In this document: positions 1 to 6,018 of the stretch, piece by piece
Layout: the number at the start of each line of letters is the position of its first letter
Numbering within the stretch: position 1 is the first letter of the stretch
Assembly (NCBI GenBank): GCA_029256365.1
Contig: JAQSYB010000116.1
Location: 1 to 6,509, forward strand
Source: Clostridia bacterium
GTDB lineage: Bacteria > Bacillota > Clostridia > Lutisporales > Lutisporaceae
DNA length: 6,509 nt
Direction of reading: 5' to 3'
The notes under the pieces: model-generated
Told to the model about the DNA's origin: nothing
The model's database searches: none
What the model saw: only the letters and a program-made list of their open reading frames with translations
Position numbers and translations under genes: made by a program

Positions 1-2017
1 CGGTGAAATAAGGGAAGTAGAGGTTTACAGCGGTCCTGCCATAGGTAAAGAACGGCACTTATTGATTTCTATGATCCATGATGTACAATACAAGAAAGAG
101 ATTGAGCAAAGGAGCAGGCTGCAGGAAAGCTATTTTAAGAGTTTATTTCAGAACTCTCCTGAGGCCATTGCCATACTTGACAACGAATTTAATATTGTGA
201 ATATAAATGATAGCTTTACAAAAGTATTTCAGTATAGAATTGATGATATAAGATACAAGAACGTCACTGAAGTTCTATGCGATGAGAAGATGTATGATGA
301 ATCGATGTATTTTAAGGATAGTATCAAAAAAGGTGCTTTTGTAAGAAAGGATATACAGAGAAAAAGAAAAGATGGGAAGCTTGTGCATTTTTCTTTTTTA
401 GGTTACCCCATCCTATCGAATGGTGAACAGGTTGGAGTTTATTCAATATACACAGATATCACCAAAAACAAACTATATGAAGAAGAGTTAAAAGAAGCAA
501 GGAATAAAGCAGAAGAAGCCAGTATTTTTAAAACCAAATTTATAGCAAATGTTGCCCATGAAATCCGCACTCCTATGAATGGAATCGTAGGAATAATAGA
601 TCTTCTAGACGACAATCAGCTGTCTCCTGAAAATAAGGAATACATAAATATGCTGAGATATTCGACAGAGCGGCTATCAGTCATTATCAATGATGTGATA
701 GATATTGCAAAGATTGAAGCAGGCAAGATTGAGATGAGAGAAGAAAGATTTCATTTGAAGAAACGATTAGAGGATGTAGAAAAGTACTTTGAAATACAAG
801 CACATAAGAAGAGCTTAGCTCTAAAGCTTAGTTTAGATTCAGCAATACCAGATATATTATTAGGAGATTTTGATAAATTGAATCAAGTAATCTTTAATCT
901 GGTATCCAATGCAATTAAATTTACGAACAGTGGATTTGTTGAGATAGATGTGAAATCCGGAAAGCGGAATGATGAGGATATAGAGATTCAGTTTATGGTT
1001 CAAGACACCGGGATTGGTATACCAAAGGATCAAATTGATCATATTTTTGATGATTTCTTTCAAATAGACTTAGCTAGCACAAAAAAATGTGGTGGGGCTG
1101 GCCTTGGATTGGGAATATCACAAAAACTAGTGCATATCATGGGAGGGAATATATCAGTCGAATCTGAATTTGGCGAAGGAAGCTCTTTCTATTTTAGTAT
1201 AAAGTTTAAGATCGCTGAACCAAATGAATATATAGTAGAACCTGTACCTAACAATCATGTTGAAGATTTCTTTGAATTGAATCGGAATTTGAGAATACTT
1301 TTAATAGAGGATGAAGGCATTAATCAAAGAATAATAGGAAGTTTTCTTAAAAAGAAAAATTGCATTGTAACAATAGCCTCTAATGGGAGAGAGGCATTGC
1401 AGATATTAAACAAGCATACCTTTGACACAATATTAATGGATATATACATGCCTGAAATGGATGGTTTTGAACTTACCAAAATTATTCGAGAAGAAGAAAA
1501 AAACCATGGGACATATACGCCAATCATTGCAATTACAGCAGCGGTAATGAAGGAAGATATCTGTAAATATGATGACTTGGGGATAGATGACTATATAGCC
1601 AAGCCCTTTAAAAAAACCCAACTCTATCAGAGCATTGCAACGGTTCTAAATAAAGGCAATCAGGAGAAATCCTATGACTTAGATCCACTTATTGATGCGA
1701 TAGATGAAGACTACCTGCTTTTAAGAGAAATAATAAATGAAGTAACTGGTATGGATTATCAAGAGGAGCTATTTGGTAAGATTAAGAAATTTACTGAGGA
1801 CAGCAACTTGGAGAATCTAGCAAAGTACATACATAAGCTCAAAGGAAGCTTGTCGCACTTTCAAGCAGACTCCATAAATACTCTATTAAGTGAATTAAAA
1901 GAGCACTGCAGCAAAAAGGACATTCTTACCATCAATCAATTATTGCCCAAATTAAAAAAGGAATATTTGGATTTAAAAAAGTTTCTAATAAAATATGAGA
2001 GAAAAATAAGAGATTGA
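1..2017 (+). CDS. Hybrid sensor histidine kinase, PAS-HisKA-HATPase-REC-HPt (5' end missing)
   Basis: This is the 3' part of a gene open to the left edge; the first whole codon is at 2. The TTG at 62 is not a real start, because the preceding 20 codons match the sister gene's PAS region. Visible in order are the tail of one PAS domain, a complete PAS domain (about 115-475), a short coiled linker, HisKA with phosphoacceptor His at 557-559 in AHEIRTPMNG, and a HATPase with N-box Asn at 908-910, DTGIGIP from 1004 and GGAGLGLG at 1091-1114. A receiver follows, with acidic residues at 1307-1312, phosphoacceptor Asp at 1439-1441, Thr at 1535-1537 and Lys at 1601-1603. A C-terminal HPt domain has His at 1832-1834 in HKLKGS. 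All expected catalytic residues are present. The family autophosphorylates on His and relays His-Asp-His-Asp to a separate response regulator. No membrane segment is seen in this part, and the signal sensed is unknown. A terminator closes the gene. Confidence 0.95.
   Translation, partial: GEIREVEVYSGPAIGKERHLLISMIHDVQYKKEIEQRSRLQESYFKSLFQNSPEAIAILDNEFNIVNINDSFTKVFQYRIDDIRYKNVTEVLCDEKMYDESMYFKDSIKKGAFVRKDIQRKRKDGKLVHFSFLGYPILSNGEQVGVYSIYTDITKNKLYEEELKEARNKAEEASIFKTKFIANVAHEIRTPMNGIVGIIDLLDDNQLSPENKEYINMLRYSTERLSVIINDVIDIAKIEAGKIEMREERFHLKKRLEDVEKYFEIQAHKKSLALKLSLDSAIPDILLGDFDKLNQVIFNLVSNAIKFTNSGFVEIDVKSGKRNDEDIEIQFMVQDTGIGIPKDQIDHIFDDFFQIDLASTKKCGGAGLGLGISQKLVHIMGGNISVESEFGEGSSFYFSIKFKIAEPNEYIVEPVPNNHVEDFFELNRNLRILLIEDEGINQRIIGSFLKKKNCIVTIASNGREALQILNKHTFDTILMDIYMPEMDGFELTKIIREEEKNHGTYTPIIAITAAVMKEDICKYDDLGIDDYIAKPFKKTQLYQSIATVLNKGNQEKSYDLDPLIDAIDEDYLLLREIINEVTGMDYQEELFGKIKKFTEDSNLENLAKYIHKLKGSLSHFQADSINTLLSELKEHCSKKDILTINQLLPKLKKEYLDLKKFLIKYERKIRD
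2..472 (+). repeat. Duplicated PAS segment, copy 1 (in kinase gene)
   Basis: These 157 codons align without any gap, at a constant offset of 2830 bases, with 2832-3302 in the next gene. By eye about 110 of 157 residues are identical. A 23-base stretch at 77-99 is identical to 2907-2929. The similarity stops where the proteins change to different downstream domains. The copy may extend beyond the left edge. Confidence 0.9.
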
Positions 2018-2041
2018 GTGGATTCAATCTCTTATTTTTTT
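2002..2041 (+). terminator. Intrinsic terminator of the hybrid kinase gene
   Basis: A perfect 16-bp inverted repeat (2002-2017 with 2024-2039) encloses a 6-base loop, GTGGAT. The outer pairs are A-U, so the 3' arm itself ends in the run of T residues continuing to 2041. The left arm includes the TGA stop codon at 2015-2017, so the end of the coding sequence is part of the hairpin. It should separate transcription of the kinase from the downstream gene. The 3' flank has T residues and the 5' flank A residues, so weak bidirectional action is possible. Confidence 0.9.
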
Positions 2042-2079
2042 CACAAATTTACAATATATTTACAAAATCCGTCAAAGTC

Positions 2080-2110
2080 TTTACATTGATAAGCTATATT
2101 AATTAATAAT
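2080..2110 (+). promoter_or_regulatory. Weak candidate promoter for the GGDEF-EAL gene
   Basis: A TTTACA (2080-2085) and an AATAAT (2105-2110) lie 19 bases apart in the AT-rich gap behind the terminator. Each matches the housekeeping consensus at five of six positions, but the spacing is longer than the preferred 17. A promoter is expected here because the terminator at 2002-2041 isolates the downstream gene. The region is so AT-rich that chance matches are likely, and the exact site is uncertain. Confidence 0.2.
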
Positions 2111-2177
2111 AGCTACAAATTATTTTTTATTGACACTAGTGAAAAGGAAGAATGGGTCTTCCTATAAGATTAGTATT

Positions 2178-2184
2178 GGGGTGA
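2178..2184 (+). promoter_or_regulatory. Ribosome binding site selecting the GTG start at 2190
   Basis: GGGGTGA ends five bases before GTG 2190 and resembles the ideal AGGAGGTGA. The in-frame alternatives upstream (TTG 2130, GTG 2139) have no purine-rich stretch at the right distance, so this site decides the start. GTG 2181 overlaps the site and is excluded on that ground. Confidence 0.65.
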
Positions 2185-2189
2185 GAGAC

Positions 2190-5000
2190 GTGAGGGATGA
2201 TGAAAAAGTCAATATATCTTTGGAATCTAGCCATATGGAGGGTTTTTTGATCATTGACAATGACAAAATAATCAATTGCAATACACGTTTTCAAGAGATT
2301 CTGGGAGAAACCTCTGAAAAGGGCATCGTGGGACATAAGTTCTATGAGCTATCTCTTGATTCACAGCCAAATGGGAAAAAGACCTTTGATCTTTATAAAG
2401 AAATGATTGACGAGGCACAGCTAAATGGAAAAAGCAGGTTTGAATTTCAATTTCAGTCCGCTATGGGAGGCTATATATGGGCTGAGGTGGTTTTTATATC
2501 AAGGCATTTTGAAGACAAAGAAGTAATACATGCCATTGTTAAGGATTTATATTCTGATATAAATAATAGAAACAACTTAGATACTGATGAATTATACAGC
2601 AGCATTTTCAATAATACGCATACACCAATGTTGGTTATAGATAGTGAAAGTGGTGAGATAAGAGACGGAAATGTAGCTGCCTGTAATTACTATGGATATA
2701 CAGCAGCAGAAATAATTCAACTTAATATCAATGAGATCAATACATTAAACAATGAAGAACTGCTGAAGCAAATGGAAAAGGCAAGGCTAGAAGATAAGAA
2801 GTATTTTGAATTTAAACATCGTTTATCCAGTGGCGAGATAAGAGAAGTAGAGGTCTATAGTGGTCCTATTATAGTTAAGGGAGAGCACCTGCTGCTTTCC
2901 ATAATACATGATGTACAATACAAGAAAGATATAGAAGAAAAGATTAAGATACAAGAAAGCTATTTTCAAAGCTTATATGAGAACTCCCCAGAAGCCATAG
3001 CCATACTAGACAATGAATTTCGGATTATAAATATCAACGGCAGCTTTGAAAGAATATTTCAATATAGCATAGATGAAATAAAAAACCAGAATATAACAAA
3101 GATTCTATGTGAAGAAAAGCTATACGATGAATCCTCTTATTTTAAGGATAGTATAAAAAGAGGTGAATTTGTAAGAGAAGAGACAAGAAGGAAGCGGAAG
3201 GATGGGAAGCTTGTTGAGGTTTCATTTTTGGGGTATCCCATCTTATCTAACGGGGAGCAGATAGGAGTCTATAGCTTTTATTCTGACTTAAGCAATGTAA
3301 AAGAGACAGAAAGTAAAAAGAGACTATTTGCAGAGATTTTTCAAAATAATACCATAGGCGTTGTAGTTACGAATGTTGAAGGCAATATACAATGGATAAA
3401 TGATATGTTTACAGAAATAACGGGATATGTAAAAGAAGAAGTCGTAGGACGAAAACCGAGTATTCTTAAGTCAGGAGAGCATGAAACAGACTATTATTGC
3501 AATATGTGGAATGCCATATTAAGCGCTGGTAAGTGGCAGGGAGAAATATTCAATAGACGCAAGAGTGGTGAGCTATATCAAGAATGGCTCAGTATTATCG
3601 CTATAAAAGATGACAGGGGTAATATTGAGCACTTTGTTGGAATGCTAAGTGATATCACCGATGTAAAGCAAAGAGAAAATAGAATAGAAATACTTACCAA
3701 TCGGGACAATTTGACGGATTTGTATAATCGGGATTATTTTGTAAACAAGCTTAACTATGAGGTGTTAAAAAGAAATAAGGAGCAGGAGCAAAAGGACAAA
3801 CGAGAGCTTGCCATTATTTTTCTGGATATTGATGACTTTAAAGAGATTAATGATACCTTAGGGCATTTGATAGGAGACAATGTACTGAAGGAGTTTGCAT
3901 TTAGACTAAAGGGGAGTCTTAGGGAGCAGGACATAGCAGCCAGGTTTGGAGGCGATGAGTTTATTATTTTATTGTTGTCCATCAAAGAGGATTATGAAAT
4001 ATTAAGCATTGCAAATAGAATTCTGGAAGATATCAAAAGGCCTTTTTTGATCGAAAACATAGAACTGCATATCACTGCAAGTCTAGGAATCTCAAGATAT
4101 CCAAAGGATGGGATTGATTCTACAACCTTAATAAGAAATGCAGACATTGCAATGTACAGATCCAAGGAAGTCAAAAGCAAAAAGATTACAGTATTTGAGC
4201 CTTCTTTAGATGAAAAGGTAAAGGAATATTTTAAGATTAAAAACAATCTAAGAAATGCAATAACGAATCAGGAATTCTTTGTTGAATACCAGCCAATTAT
4301 TGATATCAACAATAGGAACCTAGTAGGTGTAGAAGCCTTATTAAGATGGAGACTTAAGGCTGGGGAAATTATTTCACCGGTGAAGTTTATACCTGTTGCA
4401 GAAAAAAATGGATTTATGCAATCAATAGGAGAATGGGTGCTGAGAGCTGCCTGTGAGCAAAATAGAGCATGGCAAGACAAAGGTCATGTGCCAATATATG
4501 TGTCAGTAAATGTATCAATTATGCAACTGGAGCAGTCTAACTTCTGCGATATACTAAGAAAGGTGCTCAAAGAATCCAACCTTAATCCAAAATATTTGCA
4601 GCTTGAAATAACAGAAACGATATTTACAAAAAACTATGATGATATTGTACAAACAATCAAAAGAATCAATGCATTGGGGGTAGCGGTTGCCATTGATGAT
4701 TTTGGTACAGGCTATTCTTCACTAGGCCAGCTTAGCAGATTAGAGATTACTAAGCTAAAGATTGACAGGAGCTTTATTAGTGAAATAAATGATAATGAAA
4801 ACAAAAATAAAATTGTAAAAGCAATCATATCCTTGGCTGAAAGCTTGAATTTTGAGCTGGTTGCTGAGGGAGTAGAGACAAAGGAGCAATTGGATTTTCT
4901 GAAAAAGAATGATTGCAGCATTGTACAAGGATTCTTGTTTAGCCGGCCATTGGCTGCAGATGAAGTGGAAAGACAATTTCAAAAGGAGTTTGATAGTTAG
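2190..5000 (+). CDS. Cyclic di-GMP turnover protein, PAS(x4)-GGDEF-EAL
   Basis: A 936-residue protein predicted to make and break cyclic di-GMP. Four PAS domains lie at about residues 15-125, 130-250, 254-370 and 375-495; the fourth has the typical LKSGEH and WQGEIFNRRKSGELY motifs. The GGDEF domain (about 500-670) has FLDIDDFKEIND for metal and GTP binding, an intact GGDEF signature at 587-591, and an I-site (R578-x-x-D581) expected to give product inhibition. The EAL domain (about 685-925) has EAL at 715-717, NVS, LEITET, DDFGTG at 836-841, KIDRSF, EGVET and QGFLFSRP, so its metal and catalytic residues look complete. Known proteins of this layout may keep only one activity in vivo, and PAS input probably sets the balance. 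No membrane segment or signal peptide is visible, so it is likely cytosolic. PAS2-PAS3 are duplicated in the upstream kinase. GTG 2190 was chosen for its ribosome binding site; in-frame starts at 2130 or 2139 would add 20 or 17 residues. Confidence 0.93.
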   Translation: MRDDEKVNISLESSHMEGFLIIDNDKIINCNTRFQEILGETSEKGIVGHKFYELSLDSQPNGKKTFDLYKEMIDEAQLNGKSRFEFQFQSAMGGYIWAEVVFISRHFEDKEVIHAIVKDLYSDINNRNNLDTDELYSSIFNNTHTPMLVIDSESGEIRDGNVAACNYYGYTAAEIIQLNINEINTLNNEELLKQMEKARLEDKKYFEFKHRLSSGEIREVEVYSGPIIVKGEHLLLSIIHDVQYKKDIEEKIKIQESYFQSLYENSPEAIAILDNEFRIININGSFERIFQYSIDEIKNQNITKILCEEKLYDESSYFKDSIKRGEFVREETRRKRKDGKLVEVSFLGYPILSNGEQIGVYSFYSDLSNVKETESKKRLFAEIFQNNTIGVVVTNVEGNIQWINDMFTEITGYVKEEVVGRKPSILKSGEHETDYYCNMWNAILSAGKWQGEIFNRRKSGELYQEWLSIIAIKDDRGNIEHFVGMLSDITDVKQRENRIEILTNRDNLTDLYNRDYFVNKLNYEVLKRNKEQEQKDKRELAIIFLDIDDFKEINDTLGHLIGDNVLKEFAFRLKGSLREQDIAARFGGDEFIILLLSIKEDYEILSIANRILEDIKRPFLIENIELHITASLGISRYPKDGIDSTTLIRNADIAMYRSKEVKSKKITVFEPSLDEKVKEYFKIKNNLRNAITNQEFFVEYQPIIDINNRNLVGVEALLRWRLKAGEIISPVKFIPVAEKNGFMQSIGEWVLRAACEQNRAWQDKGHVPIYVSVNVSIMQLEQSNFCDILRKVLKESNLNPKYLQLEITETIFTKNYDDIVQTIKRINALGVAVAIDDFGTGYSSLGQLSRLEITKLKIDRSFISEINDNENKNKIVKAIISLAESLNFELVAEGVETKEQLDFLKKNDCSIVQGFLFSRPLAADEVERQFQKEFDS
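2832..3302 (+). repeat. Duplicated PAS segment, copy 2 (in GGDEF-EAL gene)
   Basis: This segment covers the end of PAS2 and all of PAS3 and is the partner of 2-472. It is gap-free over 157 codons. Most differences are conservative (I/V, K/R, D/E). After it, this gene continues into a fourth PAS domain whereas the kinase continues into HisKA. Confidence 0.9.
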
Positions 5001-5023
5001 CAGTCCATGACTCAATCTGATGA

Positions 5024-5030
5024 AGAGGTG
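5024..5030 (+). promoter_or_regulatory. Ribosome binding site selecting ATG 5038
   Basis: AGAGGTG lies seven bases before ATG 5038. The alternative in-frame ATG at 5020 precedes this site and has no Shine-Dalgarno sequence of its own, so the shorter start is preferred. Confidence 0.7.
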
Positions 5031-5037
5031 TAGCAGT

Positions 5038-5211
5038 ATGAAGAGTTTGGATAATATATTGGGAAATATTGAAGAATTACGAAGTAAGCTGCTAAGACTA
5101 ATACAAGTAAAGGAGGATCTATTAGACCCTGAGGTCGTTAAGGCGAGCAAATTGCTTGATAGGGCATTGGATGAGTATTATAGGACCCTGGCAGGTAGAA
5201 TTGGTTGCTAG
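5038..5211 (+). CDS. Spo0E-like aspartyl-phosphate phosphatase
   Basis: A 57-residue acidic helical protein. Family members remove phosphate from Spo0A~P and so hold back sporulation; some act on other response regulators. The sequence shows two predicted helices (about 6-26 and 31-51) joined by a short turn at LLDP, which suits the helical hairpin of the family. The signature SxxLD is present as S37-K-L-L-D41, followed by DEYY. The length fits the short members; B. subtilis Spo0E itself is longer at its C-terminus. The gene begins 37 bases after the GGDEF-EAL gene with no terminator between, so the two are probably co-transcribed. The start at 5038 follows a good ribosome binding site. The real target here could be Spo0A or the receiver of a neighbouring pathway. 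Confidence 0.88.
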   Translation: MKSLDNILGNIEELRSKLLRLIQVKEDLLDPEVVKASKLLDRALDEYYRTLAGRIGC

Positions 5212-5244
5212 GAAAGAAAACATTCCAGCAATTTCACTAAAACT

Positions 5245-5375
5245 ATTGTTGTAAATAGGGATTGACTGTATTTACGAGGTCAGCTTTGTCACCTGATCCT
5301 CGGATAAATTATGCTGAGGGCATAATGGGATAACCCCCCTACAAAAATGTCATGCAATCCATTGTTTACAACGAT
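5245..5375 (+). ncRNA. Unrecognised structured RNA element (riboswitch-like or small RNA)
   Basis: A long-range stem closes the element: 5245-5255 pairs with 5365-5375 (11 bp, one G-U), then an internal loop (5256-5258 against 5361-5364), then 5259-5264 pairs with 5355-5360 (6 bp). Inside are a hairpin of CGAGGTCAG (5275-5283) with CTGA (5293-5296) and CCTCG (5298-5302), having one bulged base and a 9-base loop; a 7-bp hairpin at 5308-5326 with loop TGAGG; and GGG facing a run of six C at 5334-5339. This is the layout of a multi-stem junction. A terminator-like hairpin follows 17 bases later, as in a riboswitch with its expression platform. It does not match the cores of cyclic di-GMP class I or II, TPP, purine, lysine, SAM or fluoride riboswitches as I know them. 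Alternatives are a 3'UTR structure, a small RNA, or a short MITE-like element whose inverted ends form the closing stem. Strand is assigned from the following terminator only. Confidence 0.45.
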
Positions 5376-5392
5376 TAATATAGATGTACTTC

Positions 5393-5436
5393 TTAAGAAG
5401 ATACCTTGCAGTTGCAGGGTATCTTCTTAATTTAAT
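5393..5436 (+). terminator. Long hairpin, probable terminator behind the Spo0E-like gene and RNA element
   Basis: Arms 5393-5410 and 5413-5430 are complementary over 18 positions with one G-U pair; physically this gives about 17 pairs and a 4-base loop. The 3' flank TTTAAT supplies only a modest T-run, so termination may be partial. It could end the operon transcript or act as the switchable terminator of the element at 5245-5375, controlling readthrough to the DUF454 gene. The left arm overlaps a 12-base palindrome at 5389-5400 that offers a competing fold. Confidence 0.6.
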
Positions 5437-5439
5437 GCC

Positions 5440-5497
5440 ATTTGCGAAGCAAATCTAGGCAAAAGGGGAAGCCCTCGATGGGCTGAGATTTTTATTA
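5440..5497 (+). other. Two small hairpins upstream of the DUF454 gene
   Basis: ATTTGC-GAA-GCAAAT (5440-5454) is a perfect 6-bp hairpin with a triloop. AGCCC-TCGAT-GGGCT (5470-5484) is a 5-bp GC-rich hairpin, followed after four bases by ATTTTTATTATT. The second could be a weak terminator or part of the leader of the next gene. No coding capacity or known element is recognised. Confidence 0.4.
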
Positions 5498-5578
5498 TTG
5501 GGCAATATTATTTGTATATATGATATCATGGACGTTGCATATATTCATATAAAAACAATCGATTAGAGGAGTATAGAA
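5498..5578 (+). other. AT-rich leader of the DUF454 gene with palindromes
   Basis: This stretch contains a perfect 10-base palindrome, ATGATATCAT (5520-5529), and a second dyad, ATATATG (5516-5522) with CATATAT (5538-5544); the two overlap and exclude each other as RNA folds. A promoter is likely nearby, and TATGAT at 5519-5524 is a possible -10, but its best -35 (TTGGGC, 5498-5503, 15 bases away) is poor. The leader ends with AGAGGAG (5565-5571), a strong ribosome binding site seven bases before ATG 5579. Confidence 0.3.
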
Positions 5579-5992
5579 ATGAACAGGCTTCAGCAAATAC
5601 TATTAACTGCATTTGGTTTTGTTTTTATTGGGATAGGCATTTTAGGTGTCTTTCTTCCTTTGCTGCCCACTACCCCCTTTCTTTTACTTGGGGCAAGCTG
5701 TTCTGTAAAAGCTTCGCCGGGACTATATAGTTGGCTTATCAATAATAGATTGTTGGGACAATATATAAAAGATTTCCGAGAGGGGAATGGGATACCACGA
5801 AAGACAAAAGTGACAGCCATTTTAATGTTATGGACTGCAATTATGTATTCTATTGTTTTTAAAGTTGATAACATTTATATAAGATTTTGCCTTTTGTTGA
5901 TTGCTGCTTGTACAACCTGGCATATTGCTTCTCGAAAAACATTGGAGCAGGATGGTGAAGAGTCCTACAGTGTAGAAAGTGAAGAAAAATAA
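5579..5992 (+). CDS. YbaN/DUF454 family small inner-membrane protein
   Basis: A 137-residue membrane protein of a family whose biochemical role is not established; E. coli YbaN is the familiar member. The N-terminal hydrophobic stretch (residues 7-43) carries the family hallmark LPLLPTTPFLLL around residues 26-37, followed by the usual soluble segment with a Ser-Pro pair (46-47), SWLINNRLLGQY and FREGNGIPRKTK. Two more hydrophobic segments follow at about 78-96 and 99-117, then a charged, acidic C-terminal tail of about 20 residues. Length is close to the family norm. The start has a strong ribosome binding site. The gene lies behind a terminator-like hairpin and a structured leader, so it may be expressed separately from the signalling genes, or from readthrough. 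Whether it is functionally tied to the MerR gene 79 bases downstream is not shown by the sequence. Confidence 0.88.
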   Translation: MNRLQQILLTAFGFVFIGIGILGVFLPLLPTTPFLLLGASCSVKASPGLYSWLINNRLLGQYIKDFREGNGIPRKTKVTAILMLWTAIMYSIVFKVDNIYIRFCLLLIAACTTWHIASRKTLEQDGEESYSVESEEK

Positions 5993-6018
5993 ATAATTAA
6001 AATATTTTTAAAAAGCTG

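Noticed and set aside
62..64. TTG at 62 as the start of the kinase gene
   Set aside because: The frame is open to the left edge and codons from position 2 encode PAS sequence matching the sister gene, so the true start lies outside the window.
661..667. TTCGACA, a perfect reverse Spo0A box
   Set aside because: It lies inside the kinase HisKA coding region, far from any promoter, and a 7-base match is expected by chance.
2130..2135. Perfect TTGACA as a -35 element
   Set aside because: At 17 bases downstream the sequence is TGGGTC; the nearest TATAAG (2163) is 27 bases away, so no housekeeping promoter is formed.
5020..5022. ATG 5020 as start of the Spo0E-like gene
   Set aside because: It has no ribosome binding site; the purine-rich AGAGGTG lies downstream of it and serves ATG 5038, where family similarity begins.
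4755..5150. 131-codon open frame on the minus strand
   Set aside because: It is antisense to the conserved EAL domain and the Spo0E-like gene, encodes a low-complexity Ser/Leu/Phe-rich product, and has no recognisable domain.
5245..5375. Cyclic di-GMP riboswitch, class I or II
   Set aside because: Tempting next to a GGDEF-EAL gene, but the conserved class I words (GCAAACC, CGCAAAGC, CCGGTAG type) and the class II core are absent.
5291..5490. TPP riboswitch-like words (ACCTGATC near 5291; GGGGAAGCCC and GGCTGAGA near 5464-5488)
   Set aside because: They resemble pieces of the thiamine pyrophosphate aptamer but occur in the wrong order, about 180 bases apart, and are explained by local hairpins. 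The nearby gene is not a thiamine gene.
5993..6018. Terminator between the DUF454 and MerR genes
   Set aside because: The stretch has runs of A and T but no GC-containing stem, so no intrinsic terminator can be supported.
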